64,000 nt of DNA from Petrosia ficiformis (Eukaryota; Porifera; Demospongiae; Haplosclerida; Petrosiidae): contig OX345636.1 of NCBI GenBank assembly GCA_947044365.1, forward strand, positions 44,889,037 to 44,953,036, read 5' to 3'. The stretch's first letter is position 1; each line of letters begins with the position of its first letter. The notes under the pieces were generated by a model, which was given only the letters and a program-made list of their open reading frames with translations, searched no databases and had not been told where the DNA came from. This document shows, one piece after another, positions 37,392-48,923 of the stretch. Position numbers and translations under genes: made by a program.

Positions 37392-38640
37392 TTGTTTTCA
37401 GTTTTTACAAGCTACTTTCTACCTAGCAGTTCCCATGTAGTCTGTAACTGCTTTCGACCTACCAGTCCCCATGTAGTCTGTAACTGCTTTCTACCTAGCA
37501 GTTCCCATGTAGTCTGTAACTGCTTTCTACCTAGCCGTCCCAGTGTAGTCTGTAACTGCTTTCTACCTAGCAGTTCCTGTGTAGTCTGTAACTGCTTTCT
37601 GTCCCCATGTAGTCTGTAACTGCTTTCTACCTAGCAGTTCCCATGTAGTCTGTAACTGCTTTCTACCTAGCAGTCCCCATGTAGTTTGTAACTGCTTTCT
37701 ACCTAGCAGTTCCCATATTCTGTAACTGCTTTCTACCTAGCAGTCCCAGTGTAGTCTGTAACTGCTTTCTACCTAGCAGTCCCAGTGTAGTCTGTAACTG
37801 CTTTCTACCTAGCAGTTCCTGTGTAGTCTGTAACTGCTTTCTGTCCCCATGTAGTCTGTAACTGCTTTCTACCTAGCAGTTCCCATGTAGTCTGTAACTG
37901 CTTTCTACCTAGCAGTCCCCATGTAGTCTGTAACTGCTTTTTACCTAGCAGTCCCCATGTAGTCTGTAACTGCTTTCTACCTAGCAGTTCCCATGTAGTC
38001 TGTAACTGCTTTCTACCTAGCAGTCCCCATGTAGTTTGTAACTGCTTTCTACCTAGCAGTTCCCATATTCTGTAACTGCTTTCTACCTAGCAGTCCCAGT
38101 GTAGTCTGTAACTGCTTTCTACCTAGCAGTCCCAGTGTAGTCTGTAACTGCTTTCTACCTAGCAGTTCCTGTGTAGTCTGTAACTGCTTTCTGTCCCCAT
38201 GTAGTCTGTAACTGCTTTCTACCTAGCAGTTCCCATGTAGTCTGTAACTGCTTTCTACCTAGCAGTCCCCATGTAGTCTGTAACTGCTTTTTACCTAGCA
38301 GTCCCCATGTAGTCTGTAACTGCTTTCTACCTAGCAGTTCCCATGTAGTCTGTGACTGCTTTCTACCTAGCAGTCCCCATGTAGTCTGTAACTGCTTTCT
38401 ACCTAGCAGTCCCCATGTAGTCTGTAACTGCTTTCTACCTAGCAGTTCCCATGTAGTCTGTAACTGCTTTCTACCTAGCAGTTCCCATGTAGTCTGTAAC
38501 TGCTTTCTACCTACCAGTCCCCATGTAGTCTGTAACTGCTTTCTACCTAGCAGTCCCAGTGTAGTCTGTAACTGCTTTCTACCTAGCAGTTCTCGTGTAG
38601 TCTGTAACTGCTTTCTACCTAGCAGTCCCCATATAGTCAG
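37392..38640. repeat. 36-bp tandem repeat, about 34 units, with higher-order structure
   Basis: The unit is GTAGTCTGTAACTGCTTTCT followed by ACCTAGCAGTTCCCAT. Variants end CCCCAT, CCCAGT or CCTGTG, and a shorter variant (CTTTCTGTCCCCAT) recurs at 37595, 37837 and 38187, showing that blocks of several units were duplicated together. 36 bp is 12 codons, so long repetitive frames occur on both strands without start or stop conservation. The paralogous site at 29726 has about two units. Confidence 0.9.
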
Positions 38641-41600
38641 TAGTTCAAGCATGCATTCTATTGCACACCTCACCCATTAATTGACAGAGCCCCTCAGAAT
38701 GATGCAACTTCCATAACTACATGTACATACATGTATGTATGTACATGTATGCAATGTATGCATATGCATAGTTGCATATGCAAATATATATAGATTCAAC
38801 CTTGTGGAAAGCAATAAGGATGGCCCTGAGGGCCATAAAAGTTACTCCGTCAGTTGAGCTACATATATACATGTATGCTAACAAGTGATCTGAGTCTGGT
38901 AGTTTGTAATTACCCTGCATGGAAACTTATAGCATTCTGTATAATTATAATTACATGTATATACTATGCAAACCTTCCAGTCTAAAATCTTTGACTGTTT
39001 ATCCAGGGCCCCATGACCTGTATGACCGGAGCCATCGATTCACTAATGTGATTAATCAATTAATTACATGTATGTACAACGAATTCAAAAATATGCAAAT
39101 GAGTTGCACATTCAATTACCACATAGAATGTAATTAAGTAACACCCATAAACTTTCTAGAGATTCTATTTATATACTTAAATTTAGACTCCATTGCCATG
39201 GCAACTATATTCTTTGTAGACTCTAAAAACTATTACATTTTGTCAACCACTTCAATGGAAAGGCTCATTATATAAAGTTGGACTATAAATACAGTTTATG
39301 GTTAGAACATCTATTAAGATTGGAGAAGCAAGGAGTCTAAATGCGTTAAACCCCATGTACATGTAAGTGTGGTCTAGCCACTCCTTGGTATTAACTTTGG
39401 AGTGGATAGACCACAGTTACATGGGGTTTAACATATACATATACATATACATGTACATACATGTAGGTTACATTTAATTATACACTATAAAATGGATTGG
39501 TGAGTTGTACTTACATGTACATGTATAATTAGTACTTAACTCAATTAATGGCACCTGGTACATGTATATTTTACTATTAATATCAATGCTTTCTAACATA
39601 ACATAATTATAACAACTATAATTGTGTAGAGAATGATTGTAGCCAAGTAAACAAATAGTGTGGGTTACTGTACTTCCCATCCACCAACTCCATTCAAGCA
39701 GTTGTGAATGTGTCCCAATAAAACTAATACAAAGGGAAGTATATCATACTTGATAATACAATATTAAACATAATACATTAGTCATGTATTAAACACTTAA
39801 TAATTAGATGACTTGCATAAATTTTCAGTCTATAATCTTTGACTATCTTAATTTTTTGCTCAATGCCCTGACTGTGACTTGTAAGGCTGGCCCTGAGTAC
39901 TTGTATGACAAGTGTTGTCGACTAACTGATACAGGTATGTCAAGTAAATGAAGTACACACTATACAATGAATTCAAAAATCTTAAGTAGCTAAATGAATT
40001 GCACATTCAATTACCACATTTGCTGGAATATAAATCGCTGTTTAATCGCACCCAAAAACTTGCCTGAGAATGAATATTCTAACAAGATATACAGGGGATG
40101 GCATTAAAGCGAACACTGTTAATTTAAAAGTCTGCTTAAAATGAACATTTCCCTGTGAGGCTGCCATATGAATAATACATTCCAATTATTTTAGTATGAA
40201 TACAACACAACGAAATTCCACTTTACACATTATTAACATTTATACCTTGGAAGTGAGATTAGTATGTCTTTTCGTATCTATAATTCAAATGGGCTCTAAA
40301 ACTGTCATTATTTTTGAGACTCAAAATGCTAACCTACTTTGCTGGAAAGAAGAAATCAAATTTATCCTTCACTATCAGCAGGAAGAGAGCAAGACAAGCA
40401 CTTTAATGTATAGTATATAGACCCATGGGCAATGCCCACTTCTTTATTAACCTGTATAACTTCTGCATTTCAAACAGCAGTGATTTTAGACTTGCTTAGT
40501 TAGACAGAAGACCGTATAAGCAAACCGTAGATATCAGCATTAATGATGATGTAGTAGTTAATGATATTCATTGATTATGTTTAATACGACTTACTGTTAG
40601 TAACTCTTATCATACTTAGTCCTCTGGAATTTGTTTTAATGCGGCTCCATTGTATTGAGAAAAAGGTATCTCTATGATTGCTTTGTCTGACTACATGTAC
40701 ATGTACATTGTACATTGTACATGTATCTATCAATAATTACTGATGGCACTATAAGTGTCTCTAGCTTTCTGTGTACTCTGAATACTGGGGCCTGAAGAAG
40801 TAAGTGTAATTTGTATTTGTGGTTTAAGGACATACATGTACACTGTACATGTAGATCTTTGATGAAACTGAAGTACATATTCAAGATTCTTACCTTAATC
40901 ATTGCTGATTACTTCCTCATGTCTGAAATTCAACAAATTATTATGTTTTTCTTACATGTTAAAGATTCTTCCATCATCTTTATACTGTTTCTCTGCTATA
41001 TACAACAGCTATTAGTATTAGTTGCAGTTTTACATTCATCCTAAATCTCTCTGCCCGTCTATAGCTCAAGTGCACATTATTTTACCTGCCACACCCATTA
41101 ATTGACCTAACCTAGTCATATTCATGCACAGCGCATATTCAACACAAACATGCATGTATATATATACATATGTACATGTATATAGTTTGAGCCTGTGGCA
41201 AAGCAATTATGGGATGGCCATAAAAATATATATTTATACATGTATATTACCTGAATATAGGTTGCATTAATTATATATACTGTAAAAATGAATAAACCTC
41301 TATATAGTTAAATGAGTTGCACATACACATGTACAATAATAATATGGTCACCCTGTACATGTATACTTTACTGTTCACATCAATGCTTTCTAACATGTAC
41401 ATGTACATGTAACATACATGTAATTATAACAAATATAATTAGATGTATGAAATTTATAGAATGATTGTAGTTAAGTAAACAAATAGTGTGGGTTACTTCA
41501 CATCCCATAGAAGCAGTTGTGCACTTCACAACATATGTGACACAAACAAATATATTAATATAGTCTAAACTACTAGTTTTGATCTGTCATAACTACTGTT

Positions 41601-42087
41601 GCTAAACAACTGGATATACCTGTATAATACTTAGCTTATAATATGATTGTGCTAAGAAATAACTAAATTATGTCTAATAGATGTACAAAGAAGCAGAATA
41701 AATATTTTAATGAAATCATTGTAGGATTCCAAACCTTCTTATGCATCTAATATGTACGTAATATTAGGCATGATAATTGAATATAATTGGTACATATATC
41801 GTTTAGGTATTTTAATATAATTAGTACAAAGTACATGTAGCTATGGCATTTAGAAATATGTATCATGAATAACTAACTAATTGTTTTATCCTTATAACTG
41901 CACTAACCCATACATTTGTTATTTTAATAATTCTATGTTTGGAGTGTAAACTTCTAATTATATACATGTACTCATATATGTAAAATATGTAGAGTAGTTG
42001 TAAAACACACACTAATATACAAACATCCAGTATTATATATAAGTATACATATATACTCCACATGTACATAGTTGTATAATACACTGG
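38641..42087. repeat. Segmental repeat unit upstream of gene 42179
   Basis: Matches 19400-24622 and 29780-32838. It has an uninterrupted TTAA site at 39474 where the 22859 MITE sits in the sister. No gene. Confidence 0.7.
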
Positions 42088-42095
42088 TATATAAG
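42088..42095 (+). promoter_or_regulatory. TATA box of gene 42179
   Basis: TATATAAGCTGCT, 84 bp before the ATG, shared with the other intact family genes. Confidence 0.65.
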
Positions 42096-42178
42096 CTGCT
42101 GGCATATACCATTCAACTATCTATAAGACAGTTATCTTCGCTACTATTATTTAAATTTATCTACTCACAACCTTTAAG

Positions 42179-43120
42179 ATGATCTGGTTCATCATCTTGT
42201 TAATTCCTGGACTTACTTCTGGAGAGACTTGCAGTTGTAGTATACTTAACCAATATGAACACCAATATCAACAGTTGTGTAGTCATCCTGATAATCTTGG
42301 AAATATTGTGAAGATCAATGGAAATAATAACAGACAGAAAATTATTATTTGTCCTTTTACTCAATGTAGCAATATCCTCGTTCGTAATCCTAGTGCCTCC
42401 TCAGGATATTATGATATACATTTGAGTAATGGAAGTGTTATAACTGTCTATTGTGACATGGATGGTAACAATTGTGATGGAGAAGGAGGTTGGATAAGAG
42501 TAGCACAACTTAACATGGGTGAACCTGGTGCTACCTGTCCTCCTGGACTTACACTACAGAACTATAGTAATATTGATCATAGTTTATGTGGTCGATCATC
42601 ATCAGGTTGTGCTTCAACCTTCTTCTCTACATATGGATTGAACTATACTAAGGTGTGTGGAAAAGTAAGAGGATACCAGTTTGGACACATAGATGCATTT
42701 GGTACTGGGACTAACAACATTGACTCGGAGTATGTTGATGGTATTTCTATAACATATGGTAGTAATCCTCGACAACACATTTGGACATATGCTGGAGGAG
42801 AAGATGACTTTGAAGCTGGACACGATGATTGTCCTTGTAATAATGGAAGTAGTGTCGTTGTGCCTAATTTTGTTGGTAATGATTACTATTGTGAATCAGG
42901 TCCTGGTCAGTCACGTATCTTGTATGTGGACGATATTTTATGGGATGGACAGCAATGTCATGAAATAGAGTCTCCCTGTTGTACTACGCCTAACATGCCA
43001 TGGTTTCTTAAGACACTCAACGAAGAGACTAATGGTGATATTGAGTTGAGAGATTGTAGTAATGTACACCTAACATCAGAAGAAACTCCACTTGATATAA
43101 TTGAAATATATATTAAGTAA
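42179..43120 (+). CDS. Secreted fibrinogen-like cysteine-rich protein, 313 residues
   Basis: Single exon, same signal peptide and layout as the gene at 24709. It is shorter because the segment between IIICP and the next Cys is reduced (FTQCSN), so the N-terminal region loses about eight residues. The loop after YYCESG is GPGQSRILYVDD and the tail is SNVHLTSEETPL. The core motifs SSGYYDI, VYCDMDG, PRQHIWTYAGG, FVGNDYYCESG, CCTTPNMPWF and DIIEIYIK are kept. No defect is seen. Confidence 0.88.
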   Translation: MIWFIILLIPGLTSGETCSCSILNQYEHQYQQLCSHPDNLGNIVKINGNNNRQKIIICPFTQCSNILVRNPSASSGYYDIHLSNGSVITVYCDMDGNNCDGEGGWIRVAQLNMGEPGATCPPGLTLQNYSNIDHSLCGRSSSGCASTFFSTYGLNYTKVCGKVRGYQFGHIDAFGTGTNNIDSEYVDGISITYGSNPRQHIWTYAGGEDDFEAGHDDCPCNNGSSVVVPNFVGNDYYCESGPGQSRILYVDDILWDGQQCHEIESPCCTTPNMPWFLKTLNEETNGDIELRDCSNVHLTSEETPLDIIEIYIK

Positions 43121-44172
43121 TTAATAATTGATCAAAATCATGAATACATGTGTGATTAGTAGTAATTCTTTATGGTAGCTAAAGTATTCTTTACTGTTAC
43201 ACAAGTTGTTATCTTCACATTTGTTTGTCTTGTTATTTATGTCAAGTTATATCAAGTGTCCATGATTGTAGGAGGTGTATACAATGGGCAATTGTGTGTG
43301 TATAAATACATGATATATATTTGTGTAGCTGGAATAACTAGTCTAAATGTGCAATGAATATCAGTATTGAGTGCCACACCTGGAGCTGGAATGCATAATA
43401 ACATATTACCTTAAGCCTGATTTTAGTTGTGTGTTGTACTAATTTAGTGACTAATGTAATAATTGCTAAAAGCAGTACATGCTAAAAAATGACCATTTTG
43501 TTAGGCATATTGGGTGTGGCTCAGAAATTTGCTAAAATTAATGCATGCTAAATCCTAGCATTTAAAAATCATTAAATTAAGTGGACACAATTAATAGTAG
43601 GCTTAAGGTACATGTATATAATTATAATTATATTTCCAGTTCCCACATGTACATGTATACTTTTCCCTCATAATTATGTACAATGTATATAATTATGTAC
43701 ATTATGTATATTTATAGTTACTTATATGCAAGATCATTTACATGCTATAGTATATACATAGTTAAGTCACATTCCATCTATGTTTATGTCACATAGCTAT
43801 GCATTGTGTGTGCAGTTAAAGTTGTGTTATTCCAAGGTCAATCAATGGGCAGTGATGGGTAATGAATGTGAGTAGTTAATGATAGATAATAGTAATACAA
43901 TACTAAATACTTTCTAGTGTAGAATCATATGATACTTCAAGATGTGTATTTACAATTAAAAGATAACCCTTTTTTGTGTGCCATACCCACTAATTAGTCA
44001 AGCTCTCCTGAATTATATAAATTACTTAACTAATATACAAGTAATACACACAAGATGTTCTCAATAAATGTACATTCACTCTCCTCACATAATGTACAAT
44101 GTAGTCATAAAAGGATGAGTTGAGGAGAATGATAGCTGTATATTCCGGTAAAGAGTAAATGAAATCATATAC
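43121..44172. other. Intergenic, no gene seen
   Basis: AT-rich. 43430-43590 has several GCTAAA/TTTAGC motifs, perhaps an old element, but its ends could not be set. Confidence 0.4.
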
Positions 44173-44852
44173 ACTGTAAAACAAAATAGTTTAAATAACT
44201 AATTTAATTGTTAACACAGTTACAAGGATTTAACAATTAGTTAGTTGTTCATGATACATACTATAGCTACTTTGTACTAATTATGTTGTATTAGTTGAAG
44301 CATTATAACTTTAGGGTGCTCTCTACTCATATTTCATGTCAAAGATTTAGTATAATTTATACTAAAGTGCATCTGGCTATCAACACATAATTTAATTTAT
44401 ACCTTTCAATACTTGGTGCACATTATGTCATAGTAACATCATACATGTAGCCACAGCATCGTTTATGATAATTGACAAACTAAATTGCTAACCAATAAAG
44501 TGGTTATTTTAGAGCTTTAGTTTTTGCGTTGCGTTTTTTGTTCTGGGGAGACCTCAAGATGATATAATGAACTTCTCTATACAACTAAACAAATGGAATT
44601 AGTTAAATGTGAGAGTTGCCATGGAGACCACCTACATGTACATATTTTATACTAAAGGGCATGTAATTTTATCTGGCTATCAACACATAATTTAATTTAT
44701 ATCTTTCAATACTTGGTACACATTATGTCATAGTAACATCATATATGTAGCCACAACATCCTCTATGACAATTGACAATCTAAATTCATACTATTCCTTG
44801 TAACTGCATGTACTAACCAATATAATGGTTATTTTAACGCTTTAGTTTTTGC
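44173..44852. repeat. Two partial copies of a CACTG-ended repeat
   Basis: The first starts CACTGTAAAACAAAATAG and reaches GCTTTAGTTTTTGCG near 44526. The second spans about 44640-44852 and ends TTTAGTTTTTGCAGTG. A third copy at 46799-48270 is split by the Helitron-like element. The CACTG end resembles the MITE at 400-745. Confidence 0.6.
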
Positions 44853-44983
44853 AGTGTAATATACATACATATAAGTTAGAAAGAATGGCACCTTAAATAT
44901 TTTGAGAGTGCGTGTCCTCAATCCTAGAGTCCCTTGTCATTATAGTCTTAGTCTATATCATTGCTGATGGCACTAGTATCTCT

Positions 44984-45493
44984 ACCTTCTTCTCTACATA
45001 TGGACTGAACTACACCAAGGTGTGTAGAAAAGTAAGAGGATATCAGTTTGGAAACATAGATGCATTTCTAAGTAGCAGTAACAACATTGACTCAGTGTAT
45101 GTTGATGGTATTTCTATAAAATATGGTAGTAATCCTCGACAACACATCTGGACATATGCTGCAGGAGAAGATGACTTTCAAGCTGGAGGAGATGATTGTC
45201 CTTGTAATACTGGAAGTAGTGTAGTTGTGCCTGATTTTGTTGGTAATGATTACTACTGTGAATCAGGTCCTGGTAGCTCAGGTATCTTGTATGTTGAAGA
45301 TATTCTATGGGATGGACAGCAATGTAATGGAATAGAGTCTACCTGTTGTACTACGCCTAACATGCCATGGTTTCTCAAGACACTCAATGAAGAGACTAAT
45401 GATAATATTGAGTTGAGAGTGTGTGCTAGTAGTACTACAATTACTGAAGAAACTCCACTTGATATAATTGAAATATATATATATTACATGTAA
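44984..45493 (+). pseudogene. Fibrinogen-like gene fragment, 5' half replaced
   Basis: From STFFSTYGLNYTKVC onward the frame is intact and family-like (PRQHIWTYAAG, FVGNDYYCESG, CCTTPNMPWF). Everything before it, including the signal peptide and fibrinogen-like motif, is missing. The sequence just upstream (CCTCAATCCTAGAGTCCC to GCACTAGTATCT) matches a non-coding repeat at 48330-48400, so the join is a recombination point. No ATG opens the frame; the open frame begins only at GTG 44912. A TA expansion changes the C-terminus to IEIYIYYM. Confidence 0.8.
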
Positions 45494-46982
45494 GTAAACT
45501 GATCAAGAGAATCCATACATTTGTGATTCATTTTGATTATATCGGTTAATTAATATAGCTGATATTAAAAAAGGTCCAACAGGAAGTGTGCACTTTGGTT
45601 TTGTACAAATCAAACTACACCCCTAAAACCACAAATCAATGAGTTTATGCAGCACTTCCCGTCAGACCTATAGGGACTTTGTTTAAAATAATTGTCAATT
45701 TGTTATGGTCCATAGGGCCATCCCTATGATTGCTTTCCCACGGGTTCGAACTATATATATATATATATATAGTATGATGGTGACATCATCCCTTTGATGT
45801 GGTGAGTCCTATATATTGTATATAGACCTTCCATTTGCACACTATGCAGGAGATGTCGCCATCATAATAGGCTGTTGTGTTTCAGGCATCAAAGTTATGA
45901 TGCCTGAAACACAACAGCCTATTATGGTTATTATTACTGAATGCTGGACACCACCGGCAAAGCAATCATATCTTGTTATAATTAACTAAAATGTTTATAC
46001 ATTTGCTATCCTGAATATTCTCTATTTAATCATTACATATAGTTATATCCAACATTCAAGAAATATACAAATAGTGAATAATAAATGTGATTTAGGTTGT
46101 ACAATGGTGTGAGTGCCTCACATTCTATACTGTTGATATTTATCTGATTTGCTATCTACTAAATAATTATTATACTATTTGTTCAGATTCTGTTGATTAT
46201 TGTCTCATGATTGTACAGAGAGATTTCATCAATCATACAATTCAGTATGATGCTATGTCTATAAAATATACAATTGTTAAATAAACAAACACTATAGTAA
46301 ACAAACATCATGTGTGTATACATCATAATATTTAGTACACATAATATTATAGTTTTAAAGTATTGAGTCTGATATGCCACATCCTAGCTCCATAATTATG
46401 TGTCTAACTGTAAACCATAAGCCTTGAACATATTGAGAAAATTTATATATTTATATTGGAATAGTCACTAAACAGCACACCCTATCTACATGTACCTCTA
46501 ACAGTTTTCCAAACCCTTCATCTATTGTCATTCCTAAATAATCATAAATTTTAAATAGTTGACCACAGGGTTATATATCCCTGATATAAACTCTGGCCAT
46601 GAAAACTATGTAGGTAGTGGAATGGAAACCAGTTGCCAGGCAACCTTCATTAAAACACCCCGTATTAGCGAATAACAGCTTCCACAAAACAACAGAGAAG
46701 ACTGACCCCATTTCATCTATTAGGAGAGCACGATTCATTCAGGGATATTTTCACCCTTTTAATCAACCAATTCGTAACAAAACAATGAATACAAACTACA
46801 CTGTAAAACAAAATAGTTTAAATAACTAATTTAATTGTTAGCACAGTTACAAGGATTTAACAATTAGTTAGTTGTTCATGATACATACCATAGCTACTTT
46901 GTACTAATTATGTTCAATTAGTTAAAGCATTATAATTTTAGGGTGCTGTCTACTCATATTTCATGTCAGAGATTTAGTATAA
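45494..46982. other. Intergenic with a perfect 29-bp-arm palindrome at 45863-45926
   Basis: The arms CATAATAGGCTGTTGTGTTT and onward are perfectly inverted around the 6-bp loop AAGTTA. One arm-like copy is present at about 51340-51365. 46600-46980 resembles other spacer repeats, and 46799 starts the third CACTG-ended repeat. No gene seen. Confidence 0.6.
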
Positions 46983-48072
46983 TCAGAGAGTACGGTAAAA
47001 ACAAATGGCCGCCCATACATTTCAATTGCAAGTGATGAGCTGAAATCTCTGGTAATATATACAGATAAGTTTTAATACACACATACCTATTTATATCTAG
47101 TGTTTTTATGACTACCAACATCTTCTAGATGGCCAAAGAATGTCGTTAAGGTAGAGAACCGGCGAGTGGCAAAACTGGCAAAATCTGCTTCATATGATTA
47201 TTTTCAGACAAATCACTTTTTTGTTTGTTGAACTATCACATTGATTCTAGCACAATTCCAGTCGCATTCATAGTAAAATTCTGGTCTTAAAGTAGCAAGA
47301 TGATATCTTCAGATACTATGAAAGAAGACAGTCTGAACGACTACAAAAATTTGATCTAAAATCTGAGGCTTTTTCCATTAATCAACCCACGTGGTATTTA
47401 ATTGCGCATGTGCATTTTTATACTCGAAGTGCTGGAATCGTAATAGAATTTGTGAGGAAATACATTCTTATAATAATGAATATAAAACTTATTAATTTTA
47501 AAGCCATTGTATAATAATATTATATACATGTACTATAATAAGCATTGGAATAGTGAATTGTTGACACAGTGACTGACACTACCTTTCGTAGGACTGCTGA
47601 CAGTTCTGCAAGTGAAATAGAGTATAGACATCATCTGTAAGTGAAAGAGAATGATAATCAATTCATAAATAATTGATATATACAAAGACTGACCTTCATG
47701 AACAAACTTAAATGCATTTATGATTGAATGATTTCATATGACTCATACCAGTATTTCTACAATCTACAAGAAATATTCAGACCATTCAGAAAAAATACAA
47801 TGGAAACAAGAATAATAAAAAAACATTTCCAATAAAATGAAAGAAGATGTAGGGATGTCAAAACCTAAAAAGCATGCCAACAAGGTTAGGTGGGACCCAA
47901 AATTTAACAAACCACTTCCGTATAACCCTACATAAGTATAGCTCTTTGTAGGGTCATATGGAAGTGGTTTGTTTAATTTTGGGTCCCACCTAACCTTGTT
48001 CGCATGCTTTTTGGGTTTTGACATCCCTACATCTTCTTTCATTTTCTTGGAAATGTTTTTTTATTATTCTTG
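46983..48072 (+). mobile_element. Helitron-like element, 1090 bp, with precise empty site in the window
   Basis: It starts TCAGAGAGTACGG after TTTAGTATAA and ends TTATTATTCTTG before TTTATACTAAAGTGCAT. The uninterrupted target TTTAGTATAATTTATACTAA is at 44347-44366, with the junction between 44355 and 44356, so insertion was between A and T with no base duplicated. 47807-48072 is the 3' palindrome (arms with GGGATGTCAAAACC, AACAAGGTTAGGTGGGACCC and AACAAACCACTTCC). The right arm of the 5' hairpin is deleted. No coding capacity. Confidence 0.88.
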
Positions 48073-48749
48073 TTTATACTAAAGTGCATGTAATTGTATC
48101 CTGCTACCAACACATAATTTACTTTCAATGCTTAGTGCACATTATGCCATAGTAACATCATACATGTAGCCACAACATCCTCTATGACAATTGACAAGCT
48201 AAATTGAAACTCATCCTATTTCTTGCAACTGTACTATCCAATAAAATGGCTATTTTAATCCTTTACTTTTGTACATTGGTTGGGTCATGTAGAAGGATGG
48301 CACCTTGAATATTTCAAGAGTGCATTTCCTCAATCATAAAGTCCCTTGTGATTATGGTTTTAATCCAAATCATTACTGACAGCACTAATATCTTTATCTT
48401 TCTATGGACTCTGAATAACAAGACCTGAAGACATAAGTGTAACTATAGTCTTGGGATGGTCCTGTGGTTCATAAAATACATGTACATGGTGTATATTGGG
48501 TCTTCTTGGGTACATTTCTATTCTATGTAACTATTTTGTATATTTATACTGTGTAATGAATCTCTAATTCTAATTATTCATTATTTGAGAAATTGCATCA
48601 GTGGAATAATTTTTTTTTTACCTACCATGACTTCTGTTATCAAACTACAGACTACCTAGTATATGGTTGAAAGTTTATGTTTCTTTGTTGATGGCCTCCT
48701 AAAATGAATTTACAGTATTTGATAGTATGGTCTTCCAGTAATTGATATA
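48073..48749. other. Continuation of the CACTG-ended repeat and spacer
   Basis: 48073-48270 continues the repeat interrupted by the Helitron-like element; 48290-48420 is the non-coding sequence whose relative is fused to the gene fragment at 44984. No gene. Confidence 0.5.
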
Positions 48750-48923
48750 ATTGGCTTTACATCCCTTCTGAAGGATGTGGTGATGAAAATCTCCTGATTT
48801 TGAGGGTAACTGAGTATACATACATGTACTCATAGACAAAAAATGTTTGCAACTAGTGTGGGTCAAACCTGCAACTTTTCGATTACAGACCAGCTCATTA
48901 CACCAGGCCACTAGTGCACCTCC
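48750..48923 (-). repeat. tRNA-derived SINE-like element
   Basis: Minus strand starts GGAGGTGCACTAGTGGCC. A B-box-like GGTTTGACCC lies at 48869-48860, and the body continues to AGAAGGGATGTAAAGCCAAT. The A-box region (TAGTGGCCTGGTG) and the B-box spacing fit a tRNA-derived RNA polymerase III promoter. No second full copy is in the window. Confidence 0.5.

Noticed and set aside
37392..38673. 36-bp repeats resembling a CRISPR array, and a 172-codon frame through them
   Set aside because: Repeats are directly adjacent with no unique spacers, and the genome is eukaryotic. The frame is a by-product of the 36-bp period.
47764..48042. 92-codon minus-strand frame
   Set aside because: It lies in the palindrome of a Helitron-like element and is disrupted in the sister element at 53924.
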